From Marmoricola sp. OAE513 (GTDB lineage Bacteria > Actinomycetota > Actinomycetes > Propionibacteriales > Nocardioidaceae), in contig NZ_JBEPOC010000001.1 in NCBI RefSeq assembly GCF_040546585.1, forward strand, positions 1,426,001 to 1,490,000: a stretch of 64,000 nt of DNA, read 5' to 3'. Positions 16,662 to 24,549 of the stretch are shown here, piece after piece; position 1 is the first letter of the stretch; each line of letters starts with the position of its first letter. Below the pieces are notes generated by a model. It was not told the origin of the DNA. It ran no database searches and saw only the letters and a list, made by a program, of their open reading frames with translations. The translations under genes and the position numbers were made by a program.

Positions 16662-19600
16662 CTAGGCGACGGTCTCGGCGGTCTGCGCCAGCCGCGCGAC
16701 CGTGCCGACCGCACCCAGCCGGGTCAGCTCGGCGAGCGCGCGGTCGCGGTCGCCGACGTCGCCCGAGTCGAGGAGGCACAGCGCCGCCTGGAAGGAGTGG
16801 TTGCGCTCCTCCCAGTACGCCGCCGCCTCCTGGTGGCGCCCGGTCAACGACGCGGCGTGCGGTTCCGCGAGCCCGGTCGGCACGAAGAACGTCTCGCCGA
16901 GCCGGCGCAGCCAGACGGCCAGCTCGCCGGCCGCCCAGAAGGCGCCGGGCTCACCGGCCAGACGACCCAGGTCCGGCACCGCGTGCTCGGTGACGCGCGG
17001 ATCCGGGATACCCGTCGTCCACATCACCTCGGCGAGCACGGCGAGGGCGGACAGCCGGCGGATCGGCTCGTCGAGAGCGACGGCCATCTCCCACGCGCGG
17101 TCGAACGTCTCGGCGATCTCGGGTGCGATCCTCCCGGTGTCGTCGGTGGCGGTCCCGAGACGGACCGGCACGAGACCGGAGATCAGGAACGGCCACAGCC
17201 GGGCCACCGGCATGCCGGCCGTCCCGATCACGGCGCCGGCATCGGTCAGCGCGTCGTCCCACCGACCCGAGCTGAGGGCGACCCGCGACCGGATCGCCGT
17301 CTGCCAGTGCCGGCAGATCGGCAGGTCCCGACGGTCGGTGAACGGGATCGAGATGTCGAGCACGTCCTGGGCCATGCCGATCCGGCTGTGCTCGGCGTCC
17401 AGGCTGCAGAGCTGCGAGTACCCGGTCGAGGCGAGCTCGTCCCAGCCGCCCTCGCGCGCGTCGCCGATGAGCTGCAGCAGGCGCGGTCGGGCCGAGACGT
17501 CCCCGGTCGCGAGCTCGGCGAGCGCGTCGATCATGTCGGCCCGGACGCTCAGCATCCGGTCGTTCCCCTCGTCCGCTGCGTTGGCCGCCTCGAGCGCGCA
17601 GCTGCGGGCGAGGTCGAGCTCGCCCTTGAAGAACCCGAGGAGCCCGCGGGTGGCCCGCGCCCAGCCGCGCGGGACGGCGAGCCCGGCGCCCTCCGCGACC
17701 ATCGCCGCCCGGTCCGCGTAGGCCTCGGCCTGGCGCCGGTCGGCGTCGTAGTAGGCGAACACCGCTGCGGTGTCGTACGCCGAGGCCAACCCGCCGCCGT
17801 CACCGGCCTGCTCCCACAGGTCGAAGGTCGCACCCATGTTGTCGATCGCCTCGGGCAGTCGGCTGATCAGGTACTGCTCGAACGCCAGCCGCTGCAGCAA
17901 CCGGGCGCGCTCGCCCGGCGCCGCGTCGTCCTGGTTGTGCAGGGCGATCTCGAAGAAGGCGGCCGCCTCGGTGTGCGCCCCGGCGCGAGCGGCGAGCTCG
18001 GCGGCGGCGACGGCGTGCTGGAACGCGCGCTCGGTGTCGAGCGCCGCGACGGCGTGGTGGGTGAGCAGCTCGGGCTCCTTGCAGCCGGCCGCCTCGAGCG
18101 CGTCGAGGACCTGCGCGTGCAGCCGCGGCGCACCGGCGGCGTGGATGGTGCTGCCCACCGCCTGCCGGGCCAGGTCGTGCCGGAACGCGAGCCCGGTGCC
18201 TTCGGTCGCCAGCAGACCGGTCGCGTGCAACCGGTCGAGGGTGGGCAGGTCCACGCCGAGGACCCGGATCACCGCGTCGTCGAGACGTTCCGGGGACAGC
18301 GACGCCAGCTGCAGGACCCGGAGGTCCTCGGCCGACAGGTCGGCGGTGCGGGCGAGCAGGGCGTCGCGGACCGTCGCCGGCAACGGCCGGTCCGGGTCGC
18401 TGCCGACCTCGAGCACGAAGAACGGGTTGCCGCCGGTGAGCTCGTGCACCCGCACGGGGTCGAGAGGGCTGTCGCCGAGCAGCTCGCCGACGCCGTCGAC
18501 GGTCAGTGCGTCGAGCTGGACGGCGTGGCCGTGGTCGAGGCGGGCGAGATCACCGAGCAGGGGGCGGGCCTGGTGCTGCACGCCGACCTCGTGGTCGCGG
18601 TAGGTCACCAGCAGGGAGAGGTTGAGCGTCGCCGAGCGGCGCGCGAGGAACCGCAGCACCTCCACCGTCGACGCGTCGACCCAGTGCAGGTCCTCCACGA
18701 CCAGGACCGTCGGCTCCTCGACCAGACCGGCGACGACCTGGTCGCAGACGTCGGCGAGGAGGACCTCGGCACCGCTGTCCCAGATCGTGATGCCCGCCGC
18801 GGAGGCGATGTCGCGCAGGGGACCGTAGGAGCGCGGCGTCGTCAACGGGTCGCACTGACCGCGCAGCACCCGCACCGGTGCGTCCGCGCAGGCGGCGCGC
18901 ACCAGGGAAGTTTTGCCGACCCCGGCGTCGCCGGCCACGGCCACGCACCTGCCCTGGCCGGACGCTGCGCCCGCGATCGCACGGGCGAGCACGGCACGCT
19001 GGCCGTCGCGCTCGACCAGCGGGCTGCCGACAGCCGCCGCCGCGGCGCTCGGCGCCACGACCGGTACGGCGGCGAGGTCCAGCGAGGAGTCCTGCCGCAG
19101 CACGGCGGTCTCCAGCTCGACGAGCTCCGCACCCGGGTCCAGACCGAGCTCGTCGGCCAGTCGCTCCCGGGTCGCCGCCGCGACGGCGAGCGCGTCGGCC
19201 TGACGGCCGCTGCGGTAGAGCGCCAGCACGAGCTGTGCGGCGAACCGCTCGCGGAACGGGTGCTCCTCGACCAGCGTCGTGAGCACCGGCACGGCGTCCT
19301 GGTGCTGACCGAGCGCGAGCCGGACGTCGAGCCGGGCCTCCTCGGCGACCAGGCGCTTCTCGGCGAGGTCGGTGGCGACGGCGGTCACGAACTCGGCGTC
19401 GGCGACATCGGCGAGGACGTCACCGCGCCACAGGTCGAGGGCCTGGTCGAGCAGCGCCACGGCCTCGTGGGGACGACCGGCGGCGGCAGCGGCGCGACCG
19501 TCACCGAGCAGCTGCTCGAACACGTCGGCGTCCACCTCGGCGGGGTCGACCTCGAGCACGTAGGCACCCGAGCGACGGCCGAGGGTCGCCGGCGTACCGG

Positions 19601-19835
19601 ACTCCTCCAGCAACCGGCGGACGCGGACGACGTGGCTGCGCAGGGTTGTCGCCGCCGCCTCGGTCGGGCTCTCGCCCCAGAGGCCGTGCACCAACCGGTC
19701 GACCGAGACGGGTCGTCCGCGGTGGACCAGCAGCATCGCCAGCAGCCCACGCGGTTTCGGCCCGCCCAGGTGCACCAGCTCCCCCGACGGGGACCGCACC
19801 TCGAGCGGGCCCAGAAGGCTGAAGGAGGGACCCAC
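16662..19835 (-). CDS. Large SARP/AfsR-type transcriptional regulator with ATPase domain
   Basis: A protein of about 1057 residues. Residues 1-95 form an OmpR-type winged helix (FSLLGPLEVRSPSGE, then LLVHRGRPVSVDRLVHGLWG and the DNA-contacting TLRSHVVRVRRLLEE). A BTAD helical domain follows to about residue 245. A STAND-like AAA ATPase comes next, with Walker A GDAGVGKTS and Walker B TVLVVEDLHWVD. The rest is TPR-like helical repeats. There is no C-terminal LuxR domain, so it resembles AfsR rather than LAL regulators. The GTG at 19835 starts just before the winged helix; an upstream in-frame ATG is less likely. It is divergent from the methyltransferase/secreted-protein genes, whose two promoters carry SARP-type heptamer repeats, so it probably activates them. 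Confidence 0.88.
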   Translation of the reverse strand: MGPSFSLLGPLEVRSPSGELVHLGGPKPRGLLAMLLVHRGRPVSVDRLVHGLWGESPTEAAATTLRSHVVRVRRLLEESGTPATLGRRSGAYVLEVDPAEVDADVFEQLLGDGRAAAAAGRPHEAVALLDQALDLWRGDVLADVADAEFVTAVATDLAEKRLVAEEARLDVRLALGQHQDAVPVLTTLVEEHPFRERFAAQLVLALYRSGRQADALAVAAATRERLADELGLDPGAELVELETAVLRQDSSLDLAAVPVVAPSAAAAAVGSPLVERDGQRAVLARAIAGAASGQGRCVAVAGDAGVGKTSLVRAACADAPVRVLRGQCDPLTTPRSYGPLRDIASAAGITIWDSGAEVLLADVCDQVVAGLVEEPTVLVVEDLHWVDASTVEVLRFLARRSATLNLSLLVTYRDHEVGVQHQARPLLGDLARLDHGHAVQLDALTVDGVGELLGDSPLDPVRVHELTGGNPFFVLEVGSDPDRPLPATVRDALLARTADLSAEDLRVLQLASLSPERLDDAVIRVLGVDLPTLDRLHATGLLATEGTGLAFRHDLARQAVGSTIHAAGAPRLHAQVLDALEAAGCKEPELLTHHAVAALDTERAFQHAVAAAELAARAGAHTEAAAFFEIALHNQDDAAPGERARLLQRLAFEQYLISRLPEAIDNMGATFDLWEQAGDGGGLASAYDTAAVFAYYDADRRQAEAYADRAAMVAEGAGLAVPRGWARATRGLLGFFKGELDLARSCALEAANAADEGNDRMLSVRADMIDALAELATGDVSARPRLLQLIGDAREGGWDELASTGYSQLCSLDAEHSRIGMAQDVLDISIPFTDRRDLPICRHWQTAIRSRVALSSGRWDDALTDAGAVIGTAGMPVARLWPFLISGLVPVRLGTATDDTGRIAPEIAETFDRAWEMAVALDEPIRRLSALAVLAEVMWTTGIPDPRVTEHAVPDLGRLAGEPGAFWAAGELAVWLRRLGETFFVPTGLAEPHAASLTGRHQEAAAYWEERNHSFQAALCLLDSGDVGDRDRALAELTRLGAVGTVARLAQTAETVA

Positions 19836-19871
19836 GCCAGAAAGCGTACGGCGAAGCGTCCCTCCGCGCCT

Positions 19872-19900
19872 CCACAAAAGCTGCACGCCAGTTGCACGCC
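19872..19900 (+). promoter_or_regulatory. SARP-type binding site (three phased heptamers) upstream of the methyltransferase
   Basis: Three heptamers sit at exactly 11-base pitch: CCACAAA (19872-19878), GCACGCC (19883-19889), GCACGCC (19894-19900), each separated by 4 bases. Direct heptamer repeats at 11-base spacing are the known signature of SARP DNA sites. The element lies in the 131-base divergent region between the SARP gene and the methyltransferase. The same arrangement recurs at 23930-23958. Confidence 0.7.
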
Positions 19901-19966
19901 CGGATCCGAGGCTTCTCGACATCAACCCGGTCCGCATCCGAGCGGCCCAGATCCGAAAGGCCCCCC

Positions 19967-20788
19967 ATGACCACCACGCAGAACCTCACCACCGACGAGC
20001 TCCTCACCAAGCAGCAGGCCGTCTGGAGCAGCGGTGACTACAACAAGATCGCCGCCCTCACCGTGCCGGTGAACGAGACCGTCGTCGCAGCCGCCCGGGT
20101 CAGCCCCGGCGACAAGGTCCTCGACGTCGCGACGGGCACCGGCCACAGCGCGCTGGCCGCCGCCCGCCAGGGCGCGGTCGCCACCGGCATCGACTACGTG
20201 CCCGCCCTCCTCGAGATCGCCCGCGACCGAGCGGCCGCCGAGCAGGTCGTCGTGGACTTCGTCGAGGCGCCCGCCGAGAAGCTGCCGTTCGCCGACGGCT
20301 CGTTCGACACCGTGGTGTCGGCGATCGGCGTGATGTTCTCCGCGGACCACCAGGGAGCGGCCGACGAGATCGTCCGGGTGAGCCGCTCCGGGGGTCGCAT
20401 CGCCCTGGCGAGCTGGACCGCGCAGGGGTTCGTCGGCGGCATGCTCGCCACCGCGAGCCGGCACGTCTCCCCGCCGCCGGGGGCGCAGTCCCCGCTGCGC
20501 TGGGGTGACGAGGAGGTCGTCGCCGACCTGTTCGGCGACCGGGTCACCGGCCTGACCTCGAAGGTGCACCTGCTCCCGGTGCGGTTCGCCTCGGCGTCGG
20601 CGTACGCGGACCACTTCCTGACCTACTACGGCCCGACCTTCAGCGCCTCGAGCCGCCTCGACGACGAGGGCAAGGCCGCGCTGCGGTCCGACCTGATCGA
20701 GCTGGCCACGACGTCCGGCCGAATCACCGACGGCGGCGCCCTGCACCTCGAGTGGGAGTACCGGGTCGTCACCGCCACCCGCGCCTGA
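19967..20788 (+). CDS. Class I SAM-dependent methyltransferase
   Basis: A 273-residue methyltransferase. Motif I is VLDVATGTGHSAL (near residue 50), the acidic residue after strand 2 is in GIDYVPALLEIA, and a motif II/III region follows (LPFADGSFDTVVSAIGVMF). This pattern matches UbiE/type-11 small-molecule methyltransferases; the acceptor is unknown. It is the first gene of a probable operon with three secreted paralogs and has a SARP-type site at 66-95 bases upstream. In this context it could modify a small molecule or the 42-residue peptide encoded further down, but nothing in the sequence decides this. Confidence 0.88.
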   Translation: MTTTQNLTTDELLTKQQAVWSSGDYNKIAALTVPVNETVVAAARVSPGDKVLDVATGTGHSALAAARQGAVATGIDYVPALLEIARDRAAAEQVVVDFVEAPAEKLPFADGSFDTVVSAIGVMFSADHQGAADEIVRVSRSGGRIALASWTAQGFVGGMLATASRHVSPPPGAQSPLRWGDEEVVADLFGDRVTGLTSKVHLLPVRFASASAYADHFLTYYGPTFSASSRLDDEGKAALRSDLIELATTSGRITDGGALHLEWEYRVVTATRA

Positions 20789-20821
20789 GCCCCCACCCCG
20801 AGCAACACCTCTAGGAGAACC

Positions 20822-21853
20822 ATGGATCCCCGCACCCTCGCTCGCGGCGCCGCCGCAGCAGCCCTTGCCCTGGGAGGGGCCGGCCTCGCGCCGGCCCCCG
20901 CCTCCCAGGCGGCCCCGACCGCAGTCCAGGCGACGGCCACCGTCCGCTGGGGCACGAGCTTCGACGGCACCGTCGGGTGCTCGGTCAGCGGCGACCCGAG
21001 CGGCTACGAGTCGGTGACACTGCCGGCGAACGGGGGTGCGGTCGTCCGCAACGTCATCCGCAGCGGGAACGTCGACGACACCGGCGCAGCCCACCGCACC
21101 CAGACCGTCCAGCGCACCAAGGCGACGGCGTCGACCCGCGTGCGCAACGGTGTGCCGTCCTCGGTCGACCTGCTCGCGGAGGGCAGGGTCGGCATCCTCG
21201 GCGCCGCCGGCAACCCGTGCGGAGCCAGCACGTTCGCCTCCGCCGACCAGGAGCTCACGTTCACGCTCGACCGCCCGCTGTGGATGACCCTGACCTCGCG
21301 AGCGGGACGTGAGACCGGCACGGCCTTGCGGATGCAGGACCCGCTCGGCGACATCAAGTTCCGGTTCGACTCCTACGACACTGCGACCGAGAGCAACCAG
21401 CGGTGGTTGGTTCCACCCGGCGAGTACCACCTCATCGTGGGCGTGTCCTGGTTCGGCGACGCCGCCGGCGGCGCCTCGACGTCCCGCGACGGCTCCGGAC
21501 GCATCCGGGTGGACTTCGCCGAGGTCGGCTCGGCCTCGACCCGCGCCACCGGCGCCGGGGTGAAGTATGCCGTCCCGCGCCCGCGGGTCGCCTGCGCGAC
21601 GGGGACCCTCCCGGTCGACTTCACCGGCAAGGCCACGCGCGTCCGCACCGCGACCTTCTTCGTCAACGGCAAGAGGGTCCGCACCGTGCGCAGGCCCCGG
21701 CCGGGAGCGTCGGTCTCCGTGCCCGGCCTGCCCGCGACCCGCCCAGGGACGGTCCGCGTCCGGCTCGTCGTCGACCCGCCCGGCAAGCGTCGCAAGGCCA
21801 TCGTCACCACCGCTCGCAGCTACCGCGCGTGCGCGGCTCCCCTGAACCCCTGA
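20822..21853 (+). CDS. Secreted protein, paralog 1 of 3 (four-cysteine family)
   Basis: 343 residues with a Sec signal ending near ASQAAPTA. No named family is recognised. It shares with the next two genes an N-terminal cysteine in VGCSVS, a second Cys in NPCGAS, a third in VACATGTLPV, and a last in SYRAC. The C-terminal 75 residues form a recurrent module: FFVNGKRVRTVRRPRPG, then VRVRLVVDPPGKRRKAIV and the terminal YRAC. This looks like an Ig-like surface module closed by a disulfide. A TAGGAG ribosome site precedes the ATG. It lies 33 bases after the methyltransferase, so the two are likely co-transcribed. Confidence 0.75.
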   Translation: MDPRTLARGAAAAALALGGAGLAPAPASQAAPTAVQATATVRWGTSFDGTVGCSVSGDPSGYESVTLPANGGAVVRNVIRSGNVDDTGAAHRTQTVQRTKATASTRVRNGVPSSVDLLAEGRVGILGAAGNPCGASTFASADQELTFTLDRPLWMTLTSRAGRETGTALRMQDPLGDIKFRFDSYDTATESNQRWLVPPGEYHLIVGVSWFGDAAGGASTSRDGSGRIRVDFAEVGSASTRATGAGVKYAVPRPRVACATGTLPVDFTGKATRVRTATFFVNGKRVRTVRRPRPGASVSVPGLPATRPGTVRVRLVVDPPGKRRKAIVTTARSYRACAAPLNP

Positions 21854-21868
21854 CCAGAAGGAACGACC

Positions 21869-22867
21869 ATGAAGAAGACCCTCGCCCACGTCCTCGGCAC
21901 CACCTTGGCCACGACGACGATCGTGCTGCTGCCCGGTTCCGCCCGGGCAGCCGAACCGGTCGTCAACGCCGAGCTGGTCGCCAGCTCGGGCAGCTATGCC
22001 ATCGGCACCGGATGCTCCGTGAGCGACCCGGGCCAGCGCACCTACGCCCCGTTGGCGACGAACGGCTCGACCTCGTCCCACGGCTCGAACCTTGGCGCCT
22101 CGATCACCGACAGCGCGGGCGTGCGCAGCGACGTCACCCGGTCCGCGCTCGGCAAGGGAAAGGTCACCGTGCGCGACGGTCAGCTGGCCGCCCTCACCTT
22201 CTCCGGCACCGCGGCCCTCGACGTCACGACCCAACCCACGCAGACGTGCGGTGTGGGCACGTGGACCCGGGTCGAGACCCGGTTGGTGTTCACCCTGACG
22301 CGGCCGCAGTGGTTCAGCGCGCGGACGACCACGACGAGCCGGGCGCAAGTCGCATTGAGCCTGTACTCCCACGACGAGACGACCTCCGTCCGCATCGACG
22401 CCCTGGCCGGAGGTGAGGCATCGGCGAACTGGTACCTGCCCATCGGTACCTACTCCCTCGCCACCGAGATGCTGCTGAGCACCGACCTCGTCGCGGGCGC
22501 TCCCAGCAGCAAGCGCACCGGGAGTGGAACGACCCAGGTGGCCCTGCACGACACCGGCGGAGCGCACGCGGCTGCCTCGGGAAGCGGCACCCGGTACGTG
22601 GCACCGGGCAACCGGGTCACCTGCGCCACCCACCAGCTGCCGGCCCGATTCGGCAAGCGGGTGAAGTCCGCGACGTTCTACGTCAACGGCCGCAAGGTCC
22701 GCACGGTGAGCAGGCCGAAGGCGGGCTCGGTCGTCGCTCTCCCCGTCCTCGACGGCACCCGGACGAGCTCGGTGCGCGTCCGGCTCGTGGTGGACCCACC
22801 GGGTCACCGCACCAGGAAGACCGTCGCCGTCACCCGTTCCTACCGCGCCTGCACCCCGGCGCGCTGA
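21869..22867 (+). CDS. Secreted protein, paralog 2 of 3 (four-cysteine family)
   Basis: 332 residues with signal MKKTLAHVLGTTLATTTIVL and cleavage near ARAAEP. The four conserved cysteines are in GTGCSVSD, TQTCGVGT, RVTCATHQLP and the terminal SYRAC. The C-terminal module reads FYVNGRKVRTVSRPKAG then VRVRLVVDPPGHRTRKTV. Its central region is predicted to be beta-rich. The function is unknown. It begins 15 bases after paralog 1 with an AAGGAA ribosome site, so it belongs to the same operon. Three retained copies in a row argue for a multi-subunit or dose-dependent surface structure, though that is speculation. Confidence 0.75.
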   Translation: MKKTLAHVLGTTLATTTIVLLPGSARAAEPVVNAELVASSGSYAIGTGCSVSDPGQRTYAPLATNGSTSSHGSNLGASITDSAGVRSDVTRSALGKGKVTVRDGQLAALTFSGTAALDVTTQPTQTCGVGTWTRVETRLVFTLTRPQWFSARTTTTSRAQVALSLYSHDETTSVRIDALAGGEASANWYLPIGTYSLATEMLLSTDLVAGAPSSKRTGSGTTQVALHDTGGAHAAASGSGTRYVAPGNRVTCATHQLPARFGKRVKSATFYVNGRKVRTVSRPKAGSVVALPVLDGTRTSSVRVRLVVDPPGHRTRKTVAVTRSYRACTPAR

Positions 22868-22893
22868 CCAGAATCGATCGAAGGAGCACCACC

Positions 22894-23910
22894 ATGAAGA
22901 ACTCCCTCTCCGCCTTCGCCCAGGCTGCTGCCGTGGCAGGTCTCGCCCTGACCTCGTTCGCTGTCCTGCCGACGCCGACCGCACGGGCGGCCGACCCCGT
23001 GTCCACGCCGAACATGCTGACCCACATCGGCGCGAACGGTTTCGGGACCGGCTGCACGACGTCGATGCCGTTCACGAGCTACACCGAGGAGATCCCGCTG
23101 ACCGGCGCGAAAGCCACCCGCACGGCGGCCGGGCTCTGGACCGTCTACAAGAACAACGCCAGCCAGCTGACGGTCACCCCGAAGATCACCGGATCCTCGT
23201 CGATAACCCTGCGGAACGGACGACTCGACACTCTCGACCTCGGCGCGACCGGTGGCGTGCGGGTCGACGCCGTCGCGGGCCAGGGCTGCGGCGTCTCCAC
23301 GGACGCGGGCCTCAGCACGTACGTCGACATCACCACCACCCGGGCTTCCTGGGTGACGCTCCGTCTTTCCGCGACGCGCGAGACCGACACCCGTGCCGAG
23401 ATCGAGCCGGTGGAGGGGTCCGACCTCGGCTTGTCGCTCAGCGTCTCCTCGGGTGGCGGGACGTCGGCGGCGACCTACTACCTGCCGGCGGGAAGCTATC
23501 GCCTGTACGGCCGCGTCGGGTGGGACCCGTACCTCTCCGCCGGCGAGGGCGGCGCCAGCCTCTCGGGGACCGGGACCGTGCACGTCGAGCTCGACGAGGT
23601 CGGTGAGGCGATCGGCTCCACCGCCGGCTCCGGAGCCCGCTACGTCACCCTCGGCAACCAGGTCGCCTGCGCCGACCGCGGGGTCGTCGTCCGGTTCGGC
23701 CGGAAGGTCAGGTCCGCGACCGTGTACGTCGACGGCCGTCGGGTGGAGTCGCTCAAGAAGCCGAAAGCAGGACGGAGCATCTTCGCGGCAGGACTGGACC
23801 GGTACCGCACCGGCAAGGTCCAGGTCCGTCTCGTGGTGGACCCGCCGGGCAAGCGCAAGAAGGCCTCGGTCACGGCGACCCGCACCTACCGGGCCTGCGA
23901 CAGCCGCTGA
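22894..23910 (+). CDS. Secreted protein, paralog 3 of 3 (four-cysteine family)
   Basis: 338 residues with signal MKNSLSAFAQAAAVAGLALT and cleavage near ARAADP. Conserved cysteines are in GTGCTTSM, GQGCGVST, QVACADRG and the terminal TYRAC. The C-terminal module is VYVDGRRVESLKKPKAG then VQVRLVVDPPGKRKKASV. It has the same order of blocks as its two neighbours but is clearly diverged between them, so the triplication is old. An AAGGAG ribosome site precedes the ATG, 26 bases after paralog 2. It is the last gene before the second SARP-type site. Confidence 0.75.
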   Translation: MKNSLSAFAQAAAVAGLALTSFAVLPTPTARAADPVSTPNMLTHIGANGFGTGCTTSMPFTSYTEEIPLTGAKATRTAAGLWTVYKNNASQLTVTPKITGSSSITLRNGRLDTLDLGATGGVRVDAVAGQGCGVSTDAGLSTYVDITTTRASWVTLRLSATRETDTRAEIEPVEGSDLGLSLSVSSGGGTSAATYYLPAGSYRLYGRVGWDPYLSAGEGGASLSGTGTVHVELDEVGEAIGSTAGSGARYVTLGNQVACADRGVVVRFGRKVRSATVYVDGRRVESLKKPKAGRSIFAAGLDRYRTGKVQVRLVVDPPGKRKKASVTATRTYRACDSR

Positions 23911-23929
23911 ACAGGCTGCGCACAAGCCT

Positions 23930-23958
23930 CCACAAGAGTTCCACGGCGTTTGCACGCC
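23930..23958 (+). promoter_or_regulatory. SARP-type binding site (three phased heptamers) upstream of the small peptide gene
   Basis: CCACAAG (23930-23936), CCACGGC (23941-23947) and GCACGCC (23952-23958) are at exactly 11-base pitch, the same geometry and nearly the same sequence as at 19872-19900. It sits in the 92-base gap between paralog 3 and the 42-residue peptide gene and implies a second promoter under the same regulator. Confidence 0.65.
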
Positions 23959-24002
23959 TGCCCGAGAACCTTGTTCCACGCCCGAGAAACCAGGAGAAAC
24001 CC

Positions 24003-24131
24003 ATGAACGCGCTCTACATCCCCAGCATCAACGACCTGAGTCCGACTCCTCGTACGAGCCGGAAGAACCTCAGGGGCGAGTACACCGTCCGCACCAGCAG
24101 CCGGTCCGCAGGCCGCCGCTTCTGGCGCTGA
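24003..24131 (+). CDS. 42-residue cationic peptide, SARP-box controlled
   Basis: A small gene with an excellent ribosome site (CAGGAGAAA, 4 bases before ATG). The peptide begins MNALYIPSINDLSPTPR and ends SAGRRFWR. The first half is neutral and the second half carries about ten Arg/Lys. It has no signal peptide or Cys, so an exported form would need a leader-type or ABC route, or it acts inside the cell. Its strong ribosome site and own SARP-type promoter make it a deliberate gene rather than chance. The leader-plus-basic-core look is compatible with a modified peptide precursor, but no dedicated modifying enzyme other than the methyltransferase is present. Function unknown. Confidence 0.6.
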   Translation: MNALYIPSINDLSPTPRTSRKNLRGEYTVRTSSRSAGRRFWR

Positions 24132-24161
24132 CCCATCCATCCCATCCCCGAAGGAACAGAC

Positions 24162-24497
24162 ATGAACACCACCACCCTCGTCCGCGGCCTGGTCACCGGT
24201 TGCACCATCGCCGCCCTCGCGACGCTCGCCGCTTGTGGCACTGCGGACGGATCGTCCGCCCCGAAGGACGCCAGTGCAGCCGACTTCTGCGCGGCGCTGA
24301 AGGACGCGGACATGTCCGACGCCAGCTCGTTCTCGCACGACCTGGCCGAGGTCGGCACCCCGGCCGGCATCCCCGGCCCGGCCCGCGACGGCTTCGAGGT
24401 GATGGTCGAGAAGGCCGACCAGGACAAGATCAGCAGCACCGAGGAGAAGAAGGTCGCCGCCTTCGTCAGCTACTACACCGAGAAGTGCAGCGGCTGA
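24162..24497 (+). CDS. Small secreted lipoprotein
   Basis: A 111-residue protein with lipoprotein signal and lipobox LAAC near residue 25. The mature part is about 85 residues, acidic and helical, with two Cys (ADFCAALKDAD and the C-terminal YTEKCSG) that could form a disulfide. Small lipoproteins with this F-C...K-C arrangement are common in actinobacteria and mostly uncharacterised. A GAAGGAA ribosome site precedes the ATG. It begins 30 bases after the small peptide gene and shares its SARP-type promoter. A strong terminator follows. Confidence 0.75.
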   Translation: MNTTTLVRGLVTGCTIAALATLAACGTADGSSAPKDASAADFCAALKDADMSDASSFSHDLAEVGTPAGIPGPARDGFEVMVEKADQDKISSTEEKKVAAFVSYYTEKCSG

Positions 24498-24519
24498 TCC
24501 CGGACACTCCCCGGGCGCA

Positions 24520-24549
24520 GAGCCCCTGACCCGCTCGGGTCAGGGGCTC
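24520..24549. terminator. Strong bidirectional hairpin terminator
   Basis: Perfect 13-base arms GAGCCCCTGACCC (24520-24532) and GGGTCAGGGGCTC (24537-24549) with a 4-base loop. It ends the plus-strand lipoprotein transcript and also contains the stop codon of the convergent hutI, so it can serve both. Confidence 0.85.

Noticed and set aside
16797-19970. 1057-codon plus-strand open frame
   Set aside because: Exact antisense of the SARP gene, with Arg/Gly/Glu-rich composition and no domain. The SARP has all expected motifs.
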